From NCBI GenBank assembly GCA_017860005.1, contig JAFNAE010000013.1:1-42451 (forward strand): DNA of 42,451 bases, written 5' to 3'. This document shows positions 25,781-34,574 of this stretch, one piece after another. The position numbers and the translations under genes are program-made. Each line of letters begins with the position of its first letter. The stretch's first letter is position 1. The stretch is from Acidobacteriota bacterium (GTDB lineage: Bacteria > Acidobacteriota > Thermoanaerobaculia > Multivoradales > JAGPDF01). The notes beneath the pieces are model-generated. The model worked only from the letters and a program-made list of their open reading frames with translations. It made no database searches and had not been told where the DNA came from.

Positions 25781-27865
25781 CTAGGGCTCCGCGCCGGCGC
25801 CCGCGTCGAACCAGAGCCGCGACGCGGCCTCCGGCGGCAGCGTGTCGGAAAGGAAGACGCTGGCCAGCTGCGGCTGGGCGTCCCAGGGCTCGAGGCGGAG
25901 ACGGCGGCGCGCGCCGATCGGCAGCGCAGCCGCGGCCGCGGGGCGGCCGTCGAGCAGCGCCCAGCGCGCCACGCGCACGGAGCCGGCGCCGGACTGCGGG
26001 GCGCCCTCGACCTGCCAGTGCTCGGTCACCAGCGCGCGCCGGTACGGAGAGATCTCGTCGAGCGTGGGCAGGCGCGAGCGCGCGCGCAGGGTGGCTTCGA
26101 CCTCCAGCGTCTCGACGCGCGGTGCGCCGGCGATCTCCTCGAGCACGCGCGCGGCCTCCGCTGCGACCTCCTCGGCGGTGAGCTCGCGGGCGTGGATCGC
26201 CAGGTGAGAGAGCCGTCCGCGGAACGACCCCGCCAGGCCGGGCTCGGCGCCGAAGGTGAGCTCGCGCGCCCGCCAGGGGAAGAAGTCCCCGCGCCAGGCC
26301 GGCGCGCCCGCCGGCGCGCCGTCGAGGAAGATGCGCAAGCGCCCGGGCGAGTAGGTGAACGCGACGTGGTGGAGTCCGCTCCCGGGCGGCAGGGCGAGCA
26401 CCGCCGGCACGCCCCCGCCGGGGCCGGTCTCGCCGGTGCGCACGCGCAGCTCGAGGCCGGCGCCCGAGTGTCCGACCCAGAGGCCGCGCTGGCGCGGTCC
26501 CGAGCCGAGCGCGAGGACGGGGACGGCGGCGCCCGCTGTCGATCCCGCCGGCTCGACCAGCAGCTCGACCGTCACCGCGTTGGCGGCGCGCAGCGCGTCG
26601 GCGACGCGGGCCGCGCTCGCGGGCGCGGCGGCGGCCGAGCCGCCGGCGAGCACCAGCCGGCCCAGCCGGTCGGTCCAGGTCTCGCCGCGCTCCTCGAGGA
26701 TCTCGCTCGCCGCGCCCTCCTGGTGGCGGTTGGCGCGCTCGGCGGCCTGCCAGACGAAGACCAGGCCCTCGCGCGCCGCGGGCCAGCCGCTCTCGGCGAG
26801 CGGCCGCGCGGCGGGAGCCGGCGGCGCGAGCCGGGGCGGCGCCAGGTGGCCGGCGCGCCAGACGTCCGGGTAGCGGTCGATGGCCGGGTGCGCGGTGACC
26901 CGCACCGCCCGCTCTCGCGGCAGCAGGGAGGCCGGATCGAGGCGCTGCAGGAAGACGTCGTAGTCGGCGCGGAAATGGTCGTGCTCGTCGTTCGAAGCGG
27001 CGAGCGCGAGCAGCGAGCGATCGCGCGAGAGCATCGGGAAGTAGAGGTAGCCGCGGTCGCCCGGCAGCCGGGGGTCGTGCTTGGCGAGCACGGTCCAGGT
27101 GCGCCGCGTGGCGAGCTCGACGCCGTCGATCGGCCCGCCGGCGCCGGCCGACCAGATCCCGACCTCGCCGTCCGGTGCGACCCAGGCCTGGCAGCCGCCG
27201 AGCGGCGTCGAGACGCGCACCTCGCCGGTGGCCGGGTCGCGCGGGGAGAAGTGGGCCGTCGAGGAGGTCGCCCAGCGGCCGGTCGGGTCGATCAGGTAGC
27301 CCTCGCCGCGCGGCGGCCCGCGCGAGAGCAGCCGGTCGGTGCCGGTCGACAGGTCGATCAGGCGGGAGTCGCCGGCGCCGTCGATGAACGAGAGCTCGTC
27401 GTCGCTCCACCAGAGCGCGGCGCGGTGCTCGCCGTAGTGGCGCGCGGAGGCGAGGCGCCGGTCGCGCCGGCCGTCGGTCTCGACCAGGCGGAGCTCGCCG
27501 GCCGTCTCGGGCGGCGCGTACTTGCGGCGGCCGGCGGGCATCGACAGGTAGGCGACGCGCGCTCCGTCGGGGGAGAGGTGCGCGCAACAATGGTCGCGCC
27601 CGGCCTCGTCGGTGGAGAGGCGGCGCGCCGTCCCGCCGTCGAGCGGCCGGATCCAGATCCGGAACTCGCCCTCGCGATTCGACTCCCAGACCACCCAGCC
27701 GGAGCCGAGGCCAGCGGCCGCGAGGTCGCCCTCGAGCGCGGTCTCGCCGCGGGCGGGCGCGGCTTGGCCGGCGGGCACCGGCGCGCAGGCAGGGCAGACT
27801 GCCGCCAGCAGGAGCGCGAGGGGGGGCGCCAGTCGGGCGGCGAGCGGGCGCTGCGGGGTCTCCAC
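25781..27865 (-). CDS. TolB-like beta-propeller plus LamG-domain envelope protein
   Basis: Codes for 694 residues from the GTG at 27865. A signal peptide covers about residues 1-26; Cys27 (in CPACAPV) may be lipidated, though the lipobox is weak. Residues 50-340 carry TolB/WD40-like repeats (LSPDGARVAYLSM, EFRIWIRPLDGG). Residues about 415-590 form a LamG/concanavalin-like domain (GLHHVAFTYSPGRLRIFLDG), a fold that often binds sugars. It heads the operon of two acyltransferase pairs, so it may recognise or monitor the polysaccharide they modify; this is inference. The hexamer TAGAAT ends 6 nt before the GTG. Confidence 0.8.
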   Translation of the reverse strand: METPQRPLAARLAPPLALLLAAVCPACAPVPAGQAAPARGETALEGDLAAAGLGSGWVVWESNREGEFRIWIRPLDGGTARRLSTDEAGRDHCCAHLSPDGARVAYLSMPAGRRKYAPPETAGELRLVETDGRRDRRLASARHYGEHRAALWWSDDELSFIDGAGDSRLIDLSTGTDRLLSRGPPRGEGYLIDPTGRWATSSTAHFSPRDPATGEVRVSTPLGGCQAWVAPDGEVGIWSAGAGGPIDGVELATRRTWTVLAKHDPRLPGDRGYLYFPMLSRDRSLLALAASNDEHDHFRADYDVFLQRLDPASLLPRERAVRVTAHPAIDRYPDVWRAGHLAPPRLAPPAPAARPLAESGWPAAREGLVFVWQAAERANRHQEGAASEILEERGETWTDRLGRLVLAGGSAAAAPASAARVADALRAANAVTVELLVEPAGSTAGAAVPVLALGSGPRQRGLWVGHSGAGLELRVRTGETGPGGGVPAVLALPPGSGLHHVAFTYSPGRLRIFLDGAPAGAPAWRGDFFPWRARELTFGAEPGLAGSFRGRLSHLAIHARELTAEEVAAEAARVLEEIAGAPRVETLEVEATLRARSRLPTLDEISPYRRALVTEHWQVEGAPQSGAGSVRVARWALLDGRPAAAAALPIGARRRLRLEPWDAQPQLASVFLSDTLPPEAASRLWFDAGAGAEP

Positions 27866-27871
27866 CTCCCG

Positions 27872-27877
27872 ATTCTA
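27872..27877 (-). promoter_or_regulatory. -10-like TAGAAT of the acyltransferase operon
   Basis: TAGAAT lies with its first base 12 nt upstream of the GTG start at 27865. GGGAG directly abuts the GTG, too close for a normal ribosome site. A leaderless transcript is the simplest reading. Confidence 0.45.
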
Positions 27878-27891
27878 CGGAGCGCGGGAGC

Positions 27892-29088
27892 TCACCGGGG
27901 CGCGAGGCCGGCGCGGCGCGCCACCGCCTCGCCGAGGCGCTCGTAGTCGGCCTCTTCGTTGTAGATCTGCGCGGAGATGCGCAGGCGCAGCTCGCCGCGC
28001 CAGGCGTGGACCTGGACTTCGATGCCGTCCTCGAACAGGAGCGCGTCGCGCAGGCGCGCGGCGGCTTCGCGGTCGGAGCCGAGCGCGGCGGGCAGGGGCA
28101 CGGTCGCCATCGTGCCGATCATCGACTCGGGCGTCCCGAAGCGGGTCCGCCAGCGCTCGGCCAGGGCGCGCGCGGCGTGCCAGGCGAGGCCGTGGTTCCA
28201 GTCGCGCACCGCCTCGAACCCCATCTCGCGCATCATCGCGAGCGCCGCGGGCGCGGTCAGGTGGGGGGTCGGGTCACGCGTGCCGGGCAGGTCGAACTCG
28301 GCCGTGAAGCCCTGCCCGAGGCCCCACGAGACGACCGCGGGATGCAACCCCTCGCGCGTCTCGGGCGGCGCCCAGAGGAGGCCGGAGCTGCGCGGCGCCC
28401 AGGCCCACTTGTGGAGGTTGCCGACGTACCAGTCGGCGCCCAGCGCCGGCAGGTCGAGAGCGATCGCGCCGGGCCCGTGCGCGCCGTCCACCAGCACGCG
28501 CACGCCGCGCGCGCGACAACGGGCAGCGATCTCGGCGACCGGCACCACCAGCGCGCTCTCGGCGGTGACGTGGTCGACGAGCGCCAGCCGCGTGCGCGGG
28601 CCGAGGCCGGACACCACGGCCGCGACCAGGTCGCCGGGGCCGCGCACCGGGTCGGGCGTCTCGACCACGCGCACGGTCGCGCCGCGCACGCTCGCGGCAT
28701 GGCGCGCGGCCGCCACCACGCCGCCGTAGGCGAGGTCGAGGACCACCATCTCGTCCCCGGGCTCGAAGGGGAACGAGCGCAAGACGGCGTTGGCGCCGGT
28801 GGTGGCGTTGTCGACGAAGACGAGGTCCTCGCCCCGCGCCCCGAAGCACGCGGCGACCTCGTCGGCCGCGGCGCGCAGGCGGGGGGGCTCCGCGCGCGGC
28901 CCGCCGACGCGCACCGCGGTGAGCTCGCGCAGCAGGAAGCGGGCGGGTTGGCGCTCGACCTCGTCGCGCAGCGCCTGCTGGGCGGCCAGCACCCGGCGCG
29001 GAGTCGCCCCGACCGTGCCGTGATTGAGGTAGAGGATCCCGGGCTCGAACGCCCACAGGTCGAGCCGGGCGCGGCCGAAGGTCGTCAT
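27892..29088 (-). CDS. Class V PLP-dependent aminotransferase/epimerase-like enzyme
   Basis: Codes for 398 residues from the ATG at 29088. It has the fold and motifs of the isopenicillin-N-epimerase-like class V group: LYLNHGTVGATPRRV at the start, VFVDNATTGANAVL (phosphate site), VLVDGAHGPGAI (Asp to the PLP nitrogen), and the PLP lysine Lys227 in NLHKWAWAPRSSG. The C-terminal segment LRLRISAQIYNEEADYERL is also typical. The family includes epimerases, cysteine lyases and EgtE-like enzymes, so the substrate cannot be named. It starts 27 nt after the pilB-like stop and could share that transcript. Confidence 0.88.
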   Translation of the reverse strand: MTTFGRARLDLWAFEPGILYLNHGTVGATPRRVLAAQQALRDEVERQPARFLLRELTAVRVGGPRAEPPRLRAAADEVAACFGARGEDLVFVDNATTGANAVLRSFPFEPGDEMVVLDLAYGGVVAAARHAASVRGATVRVVETPDPVRGPGDLVAAVVSGLGPRTRLALVDHVTAESALVVPVAEIAARCRARGVRVLVDGAHGPGAIALDLPALGADWYVGNLHKWAWAPRSSGLLWAPPETREGLHPAVVSWGLGQGFTAEFDLPGTRDPTPHLTAPAALAMMREMGFEAVRDWNHGLAWHAARALAERWRTRFGTPESMIGTMATVPLPAALGSDREAAARLRDALLFEDGIEVQVHAWRGELRLRISAQIYNEEADYERLGEAVARRAGLAPR

Positions 29089-29115
29089 CGCGCGGAGGCG
29101 TTCGAACGCACCGGC

Positions 29116-30882
29116 TCAGAGCAGGCCGGTGACGCGCACCACTTCCTCGAAGCTGGTGATCCCTTCCGCGAGCTTGCGCAGCGCCGACTGGCGCAGGGAG
29201 CGCATGCCGTTCTTGATCGCCTCGCGCTTGATCTCGGGGGCGTCCTTGCCCTCCACGATCAGCGGCTTGATCGCGTCGTCGACGGCGAGGATCTCGAAGA
29301 TGCCGCACCTGCCCAGGTAGCCGGTGCCGCGGCACTCGTGGCAGCCCTGCCCCTCCTTGACCCGCACGCGCTTGCCGGCGGGCACGGTGAGCCGGAGCGA
29401 GGCGGTCTCCTCCGGGTCGAGGCTGCGCTCGGCCGCGCAGTGGGGGCAGATCTTGCGCACCAGACGCTGGGCCATGGCGCCGATCAGCGTCGAGCTGATC
29501 AGGAAGCGCTCGACGCCGAGGTCGGTGAGCCGGGTGATCGAGCTCGCGGCGTCGTTGGTGTGCAGGGTGGAGAGCACGAGATGGCCGGTGAGCGCCGCCT
29601 GCACCGCGTACTGCGCGGTCTCCGGGTCGCGGATCTCGCCCACCATGATCACGTCGGGATCCTGGCGCAGGATGTGGCGCAGTGCGTTCGCGAAGTCGAT
29701 ACCGATCTTGGGCTGGACCGCGGTCTGGTTGAAATCGTCGATCACCATCTCGATCGGATCCTCGATGGTGGTGATGTTGGTCTCGTGGCGGGCAATCGAC
29801 TTGAGCGCCGAGTAGAGAGTGGTGGTCTTGCCGGACCCGGTCGGGCCGGTGACGAGGAGGATGCCGTGCGGCCGGGTGATGAACTCGTTGAAGTGCATCA
29901 TCTCCTCGGGATAGAAGCCGAGCGAGGAGAGGTCCTGGGTGAGCACGTCGGGATCGAAGATGCGCAGCACGATCTTCTCGCCGAAGGCGACCGGCAGCGA
30001 CGAGACGCGCAGCTCGACTTCCTTGCCGCCGCGCATGGTCTTGACGCGGCCGTCCTGCGGGCGCCGCTTCTCGGCGATGTCGAGCCTGGACATCGTCTTG
30101 ATGCGTGAGATCACCGCGTTGTGGACGATCTTCGGCATGGTCTGGATGTCGTGCAGCACGCCGTCGATGCGGAACCGGATCAGCGACGCCTCGCGCTTGG
30201 GCTCGATGTGGATGTCGCTCGCGCGCGAGTCGAAGGCGTGCTGGAGCATGAACTCCACCGCATTGACGATGTGCTGGTCGCTCGACTCGATCTCGGCCTC
30301 GTTCTTCATGCGCACGAGCTGCTCGAGATTGCCGAGGTCGATGCCCGCCGAGAGGTCCTTCTCGGCGCGCTTGACGGAATGCCGGAGGCCGTAGAACTCG
30401 GTGATCGCGCGCAGGATCTCGGGCTCGGACGCGACCTGGAGCTCGATCTCGCGTCCGGCGATGCGGCGGAAGGAGTCGATGCCCTCGATGTCGAACGGGT
30501 TGGCGCAGGCGACGCGCAGCTTCCCGGCCGCCATGTTGATCGGGATCATGCGGTGGCGCTTGGCGAAGGGACGCGAGACGCGCGCCTCGATGAAGTCGGC
30601 GTCGAGCGCGAGCGAGTCGATGCGCACGTACTCGAGCTTGGCCTCGTCGGCGAGCGCGCGTGCGATCTCGGGCTCGCCCACGGCGCCGCCCGGCTCGCGC
30701 AGGTTCGGGAAGCGGAAGCTCGACACCAGGTCGTAGGCGACGGCCTTCTGCTCGTAGGTCATCGCCGTGCGCACGCGGTCGCCCATCTGGCGCGCCTCGC
30801 GCTTGACGTCCTCGGCCTGCTCGCGGGTGATCAGGCCCTGGCGCGCGAGCACGTCGGCCACGAATGCCGGTGACAGCGACAT
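29116..30882 (-). CDS. pilB: Type IV pilus / type II secretion assembly ATPase (PilB/GspE)
   Basis: Codes for 588 residues from the ATG at 30882. The N-terminal domain is of the MshEN/GspE-N type. The ATPase core shows Walker A GPTGSGKTTT near residue 344, an Asp box with ITTIEDPIE, Walker B PDVIMVGEIRD near 410, and the His box TGHLVLSTLHTND. A CxxC zinc site (ICPHC and GCHECRGTGYLGRCG) is present near 480-520, as in PilB and GspE. It powers assembly of pilin or pseudopilin fibres. No other pilus gene is nearby, so the machine must be encoded elsewhere. TACACT (30890-30895) lies 7 nt before the ATG. Confidence 0.95.
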   Translation of the reverse strand: MSLSPAFVADVLARQGLITREQAEDVKREARQMGDRVRTAMTYEQKAVAYDLVSSFRFPNLREPGGAVGEPEIARALADEAKLEYVRIDSLALDADFIEARVSRPFAKRHRMIPINMAAGKLRVACANPFDIEGIDSFRRIAGREIELQVASEPEILRAITEFYGLRHSVKRAEKDLSAGIDLGNLEQLVRMKNEAEIESSDQHIVNAVEFMLQHAFDSRASDIHIEPKREASLIRFRIDGVLHDIQTMPKIVHNAVISRIKTMSRLDIAEKRRPQDGRVKTMRGGKEVELRVSSLPVAFGEKIVLRIFDPDVLTQDLSSLGFYPEEMMHFNEFITRPHGILLVTGPTGSGKTTTLYSALKSIARHETNITTIEDPIEMVIDDFNQTAVQPKIGIDFANALRHILRQDPDVIMVGEIRDPETAQYAVQAALTGHLVLSTLHTNDAASSITRLTDLGVERFLISSTLIGAMAQRLVRKICPHCAAERSLDPEETASLRLTVPAGKRVRVKEGQGCHECRGTGYLGRCGIFEILAVDDAIKPLIVEGKDAPEIKREAIKNGMRSLRQSALRKLAEGITSFEEVVRVTGLL

Positions 30883-30889
30883 CGGCGGG

Positions 30890-30895
30890 AGTGTA
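30890..30895 (-). promoter_or_regulatory. -10-like TACACT of a probable leaderless pilB transcript
   Basis: TACACT ends 7 nt before the pilB ATG and no Shine-Dalgarno lies between them. It belongs to the same start-site pattern as hypF and the TPR regulator. Confidence 0.4.
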
Positions 30896-30995
30896 CCGGA
30901 TGCGGCCGGGTCCGGGGACCGTCCGCGGCGGGCGGGCGGGTGGCGGGCCCGCGCCGGTCGCGGGCCCGCCTGCGCCGCAGCGAGAATCGGCCCGA

Positions 30996-32567
30996 CTACG
31001 GCTCCACCGACGACCAGCGCGCGGCGTCTCCCGACTCGAAGCCGTCGCGCAAGAGCGCGGCGGAGTGGAAGACGTTCACCGCCCCGGCCTCGGCGAAGCC
31101 GGCGAGGGCGTCGTAGGGGGCGCCGATCGCGAGGTCCATCCCGGAGTGCCCCGAGAAGCGCCCGGCCGCGAGGCCGAATCCGAAGCCGTCGTCCTGCTCC
31201 GACGGGTCGAGGGCCTGGAGCCAGATCTGGTCGCGGGCGGCGCTCAGACCGGTGACGGGCTCGCCGTGGACGACGTGCACCAGGCCGGCGTCGACGAGCG
31301 GGCCGAGGTCCTCCTGCGAGACGCCGATCACGAGATCGTCGGCGCCGTCGGCGTCGAAGTCCCCGGTCGCGAGCATGCTGCCGAACCGGTCGTACTCCTC
31401 GGTGTGCTCGGGGTTGAGGTCCTCCTGCAGCCAGAGCTGGTGGGGTCCGCCGTCGAAGTCGAGGACGTTGACGCATCCGACCTGGAGCTCCCCGGCGCCC
31501 TCGTCGTCCTCGTTGGGCACGCCCACCGCCAGCTCGTCGACGCCGTTGCCGTCGAAGTCTCCGGCCGCGAGCGCCCAGCCGAACGCGTCGGAGCCCTCGG
31601 CGACGCCCGGCACGCCCGCGCTGTCCTGGGTGTACTCGGCGGCGAGGATCGCCCCCGCCAGGTTCGAGAGCACGAGCACGCGTCCGCCGTCGGGCGCGCT
31701 CCCCGAGGCCGCCGAGAAGACGGCGCCGACCGCGAGCTCGTCGCCGGAGAAGAGGTAGTTGAAGTTGCCGGCGGCGAGCGAGAAGCCGAGCAGCTCGTCC
31801 TCCTCGGGCGCGCCGGGCAGCCCGTTGCCGCGAAACAGCACGAGGTCGCCGGTGCCGGTCAGGCCCGAGGCCGCGGAGCCGAACAGGACGTGCACCGCGC
31901 CCGCGCCGTCGACCGTGGCGGCCTCGATGTCCTCGCCGGGCGCGCCGATCGCGAGGTCGTCGAAGCCGTCGGCGTCGAAATCGCCGGCGGCCAGGCTCTG
32001 CCCGAAGTAGTCGTAGGGCTCGGGGTTGGCGCTGATCCCACCGGCCCCCTGCCGGAAGAAGGTGTTGCCGGTGGCGGTCAGGCCGCTCGGGCTGCCGTAG
32101 AGGATCTGGATCGCGCCCGCGTTGGTCACCGTTCCGATGTCCTCGCTGGAGATGCCGATGGCGAGGTCGGCGCAACCGTCGCCGTCGAAGTCACCGGTGG
32201 CGAGGGCTTCGCCGAAGCGGTCGCCGGCCTCTTCCTCGGCTGCGGCGAGGGACTGCTGGTCCCAGAGCTGGTGACCGGCGGCGGAGAGGCCGGCCTCGCC
32301 GCCGTAGAGGACCATCACGTAGCCGACGTCCGCGACGGCGCCGAGCTGGTCGTCGTCGTCGGGCACGCCGACGGCGAGGTCGTCGAATCCGTCGCAGTCG
32401 AAGTCGCCGGCGGCGAGCGCCCAGCCGAAATGCGCATCGGCCTGGAGGGAGCTCAGCAGCTCGGGCGAGCCCTCGTTCCAGAGCTGGACGGGGGGCGACT
32501 CGAGCTGGGCTGCGAGCGGCGGGGCGAAAAGCAGGAAGGCGAGGGCGAAGCGCGCGTTGCTCGACAT
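30996..32567 (-). CDS. Secreted seven-bladed FG-GAP (integrin-alpha-like) propeller protein
   Basis: Codes for 523 residues from the ATG at 32567, with AGGAGG 7 nt upstream. Residues 1-20 are a signal peptide ending in AQ. Seven repeats of about 60-70 residues follow the pattern FGWALAAGDFDCDGFDDLAVG. Five carry the calcium loop DxDxDGxDD or a near form; blades four (NFNYLFSGDEL) and seven (RFSGHSGMDL) do not. This is the FG-GAP propeller seen in integrins and many secreted bacterial proteins. The C-terminus LLRDGFESGDAARWSS is a short tail shared in style with the protein at 41322-41930. A surface binding or adhesion role is likely; the ligand is unknown. Confidence 0.88.
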   Translation of the reverse strand: MSSNARFALAFLLFAPPLAAQLESPPVQLWNEGSPELLSSLQADAHFGWALAAGDFDCDGFDDLAVGVPDDDDQLGAVADVGYVMVLYGGEAGLSAAGHQLWDQQSLAAAEEEAGDRFGEALATGDFDGDGCADLAIGISSEDIGTVTNAGAIQILYGSPSGLTATGNTFFRQGAGGISANPEPYDYFGQSLAAGDFDADGFDDLAIGAPGEDIEAATVDGAGAVHVLFGSAASGLTGTGDLVLFRGNGLPGAPEEDELLGFSLAAGNFNYLFSGDELAVGAVFSAASGSAPDGGRVLVLSNLAGAILAAEYTQDSAGVPGVAEGSDAFGWALAAGDFDGNGVDELAVGVPNEDDEGAGELQVGCVNVLDFDGGPHQLWLQEDLNPEHTEEYDRFGSMLATGDFDADGADDLVIGVSQEDLGPLVDAGLVHVVHGEPVTGLSAARDQIWLQALDPSEQDDGFGFGLAAGRFSGHSGMDLAIGAPYDALAGFAEAGAVNVFHSAALLRDGFESGDAARWSSVEP

Positions 32568-32669
32568 GGCAAACCTCCTGGTAGCGGTGACCGCGAATGG
32601 TGGGCGCTCCGGCCGCGCGCGTCTTTCCGCCGCCGTTACCGGACGATTACGGGCCGCTTCCCCTTTCCC

Positions 32670-32675
32670 TAGAAT
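32670..32675 (+). promoter_or_regulatory. -10-like TAGAAT of the TPR regulator gene
   Basis: TAGAAT has its first base 12 nt before the ATG at 32682, separated by GGATAA. The upstream sequence is a pyrimidine run with no ribosome site, pointing to a leaderless mRNA. Confidence 0.45.
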
Positions 32676-32681
32676 GGATAA

Positions 32682-34565
32682 ATGGGAGATCGGGAAGCCC
32701 GGGAGCGCACCTTGGGCGCCTTCGAGGTCGGCCGGTGGCGGGCCGAGCCGGGTCTCAATCTCCTGCGCGACGCGGCCGAGGAGCGCCCGGTCGAGCCGCG
32801 CGCGATGGACGTGCTGGTCTGCCTCGCGCGACACGCCGGCGAGACGGTCTCCAAGGAGACCCTTCTCGCAGAGGTCTGGGGTGGCGCCTTCGTCGTCGAG
32901 GGCGTGGTCGCCAAGACCGTCTTCGCGCTCCGCCAGGCGCTGGGCGACGACGCCGACGAACCGCGCTTCATCCTGACCGTGCCGCGGCGGGGCTACCGGT
33001 TGATCGCGCCGGTGCGCACGACGGCGGTGAGCGCCGACGCCGACCTGGCGTCCGAGCCGGTGCCCGTCCCGGCGCGGGCCGGAGGACGTCGCGCGCTCGC
33101 CGCCCTGGCGCTGCTGCTCGTCGTCGGCGGCGCGGGCGCGGTGGGGCTCCTCCGCGCGCGTCGCGCAACCCCGGAGCCCGCCGGTCCCGCGCGCTTCGAG
33201 CGGCTGGCCGTGGCGCCGTTCGAGGCGCTCGGCAGCCCGGCCGAGAGCGAGGCGCTGGCCGCCGCGTTGCGCGCCGAGTTGGTCGCGGAGCTCGTCCGCT
33301 TCCCGCGCCCGCGCGTCCACCTGCTCGAGGCGAGCCAGGTCGCCGGCAGCGGCGCGCTCGTCCTGGCGCGCGCGATCGGGTCCGACGGCATGCTGCGCGG
33401 CAGCGTCGCGGTCCTGCCCGGGCGCGTGCGGGTCGACCTCCAGCTGATCGACGCCGGCACCGAGGAGGTGCGCTGGACGACCAGCGTCGAGCGGCCGCCG
33501 AACGAGCTCTACGCGCTCGGGCGGAGGCTGGCGGCGGCGGTGGCGGAGCGCGTGGAGGCGGCGGGCGCGGAGAGGCGCCTGCTGCCGGTCGAGGGACGGC
33601 CGCCGATCCCTCCCGAGACGTACCGGAGCTTCCTCGAGGCGCGCTTCCTCTGGTCCCGGCGCGGTATCGAGGACCTCCAGCGCGCGCGCGAGCTGTTCCG
33701 GCGCATCACCGACGAGGCGCCCGCCTTCGCCGCCGGATTCGCGTGGCTGGCGCTCGCCGAAGTCACCAACGTCAACTACCGCGGCGGAGATGCTCGGGCG
33801 GGCCTGAGCCGCGCCGAGGCGGCGGCCGGGCGCGCCCTCGAGCTCGATGCGGAGGAGCCGGTCGCCCACGTGGCGGCGGGGCTGGTGTCGATGAACCTCC
33901 GCATGGCCCCCGAGGAGGCGGTCGCCTCCTACCGGCGTGCCACCGAGCTGGCACCTAGCTTCGCTCCGGCCCACCAGCTCCTGGCCGAAGCCTGCTCGGC
34001 CGCGGAGCGTCATGAGGAGGCGGTCGCCGCAGCCGGCGAGGCGGTGGCCCTCGAGCCTTTCTCGCCGGTCATGCACGGCGTGCGCGGGCTCGTGCTCCAT
34101 GCGGCCGGCCGGCCCGGCGAGGCCCTCGAAGCGCTCGACCGGGCCCTCGTGCTGGCGCCGCGGTTCGCCTGGCTCCATCGCTACCGCGCCTACGCGCTCG
34201 CCCACCTCGGTCGTCCCGACGACGCGGCGCGGGAGTTCCTCGAGGAGGCGCGTGGCGTCGGCGAGAGCGCCGAGTCGCTGGCGGCGCTCGAGCGCGCGAT
34301 CGCGTCGCAGGGGCTCACGGGCTACTGGCGTTGGCGACTGGACCGGCTGACGGCCCTCGAGCAGCGCGGGATCGTCCTGCGCCCGACCCAGAAGGCCGAA
34401 GCGCTGGCGGCCCTGGGCCGCGGCGAGGAGGCGCTCGCGGCGCTGGCGCGGGCGCCGGCGGCGCTCGACGGCGAGTACTTCGTCCACTACCGGACGAGCC
34501 CCGCTTTCGACGAGCTGCGCAAGGACGTGCGCTTCCGCGCGCTCTACGCGCGCGGCGGCGGATAG
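32682..34565 (+). CDS. CadC-like winged-helix regulator with membrane helix and TPR repeats
   Basis: Codes for 627 residues from the ATG at 32682. Residues 10-107 are an OmpR-type winged helix (VSKETLLAEVWGG, then TVPRRGYRLIAPV) with no receiver domain. A membrane helix follows (134-157). The outer part begins with a TolB-N-like segment (RLAVAPFEALG, 175-185), then TPR repeats from about 320 to 600 (for example EAVASYRRATELAPSFAPAH). This is the one-component membrane sensor design of CadC, where a signal outside changes DNA binding inside. It is divergent from the FG-GAP gene (114 nt apart), which could be a target; that is inference. Confidence 0.88.
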   Translation: MGDREARERTLGAFEVGRWRAEPGLNLLRDAAEERPVEPRAMDVLVCLARHAGETVSKETLLAEVWGGAFVVEGVVAKTVFALRQALGDDADEPRFILTVPRRGYRLIAPVRTTAVSADADLASEPVPVPARAGGRRALAALALLLVVGGAGAVGLLRARRATPEPAGPARFERLAVAPFEALGSPAESEALAAALRAELVAELVRFPRPRVHLLEASQVAGSGALVLARAIGSDGMLRGSVAVLPGRVRVDLQLIDAGTEEVRWTTSVERPPNELYALGRRLAAAVAERVEAAGAERRLLPVEGRPPIPPETYRSFLEARFLWSRRGIEDLQRARELFRRITDEAPAFAAGFAWLALAEVTNVNYRGGDARAGLSRAEAAAGRALELDAEEPVAHVAAGLVSMNLRMAPEEAVASYRRATELAPSFAPAHQLLAEACSAAERHEEAVAAAGEAVALEPFSPVMHGVRGLVLHAAGRPGEALEALDRALVLAPRFAWLHRYRAYALAHLGRPDDAAREFLEEARGVGESAESLAALERAIASQGLTGYWRWRLDRLTALEQRGIVLRPTQKAEALAALGRGEEALAALARAPAALDGEYFVHYRTSPAFDELRKDVRFRALYARGGG

Positions 34566-34568
34566 GCT
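34563..34568 (+). promoter_or_regulatory. -10-like TAGGCT overlapping a stop codon
   Basis: TAGGCT begins with the TAG stop of the TPR regulator and ends 6 nt before the GTG start of the transporter gene. It repeats the leaderless-type spacing. Confidence 0.3.
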
Positions 34569-34574
34569 CGCGCC

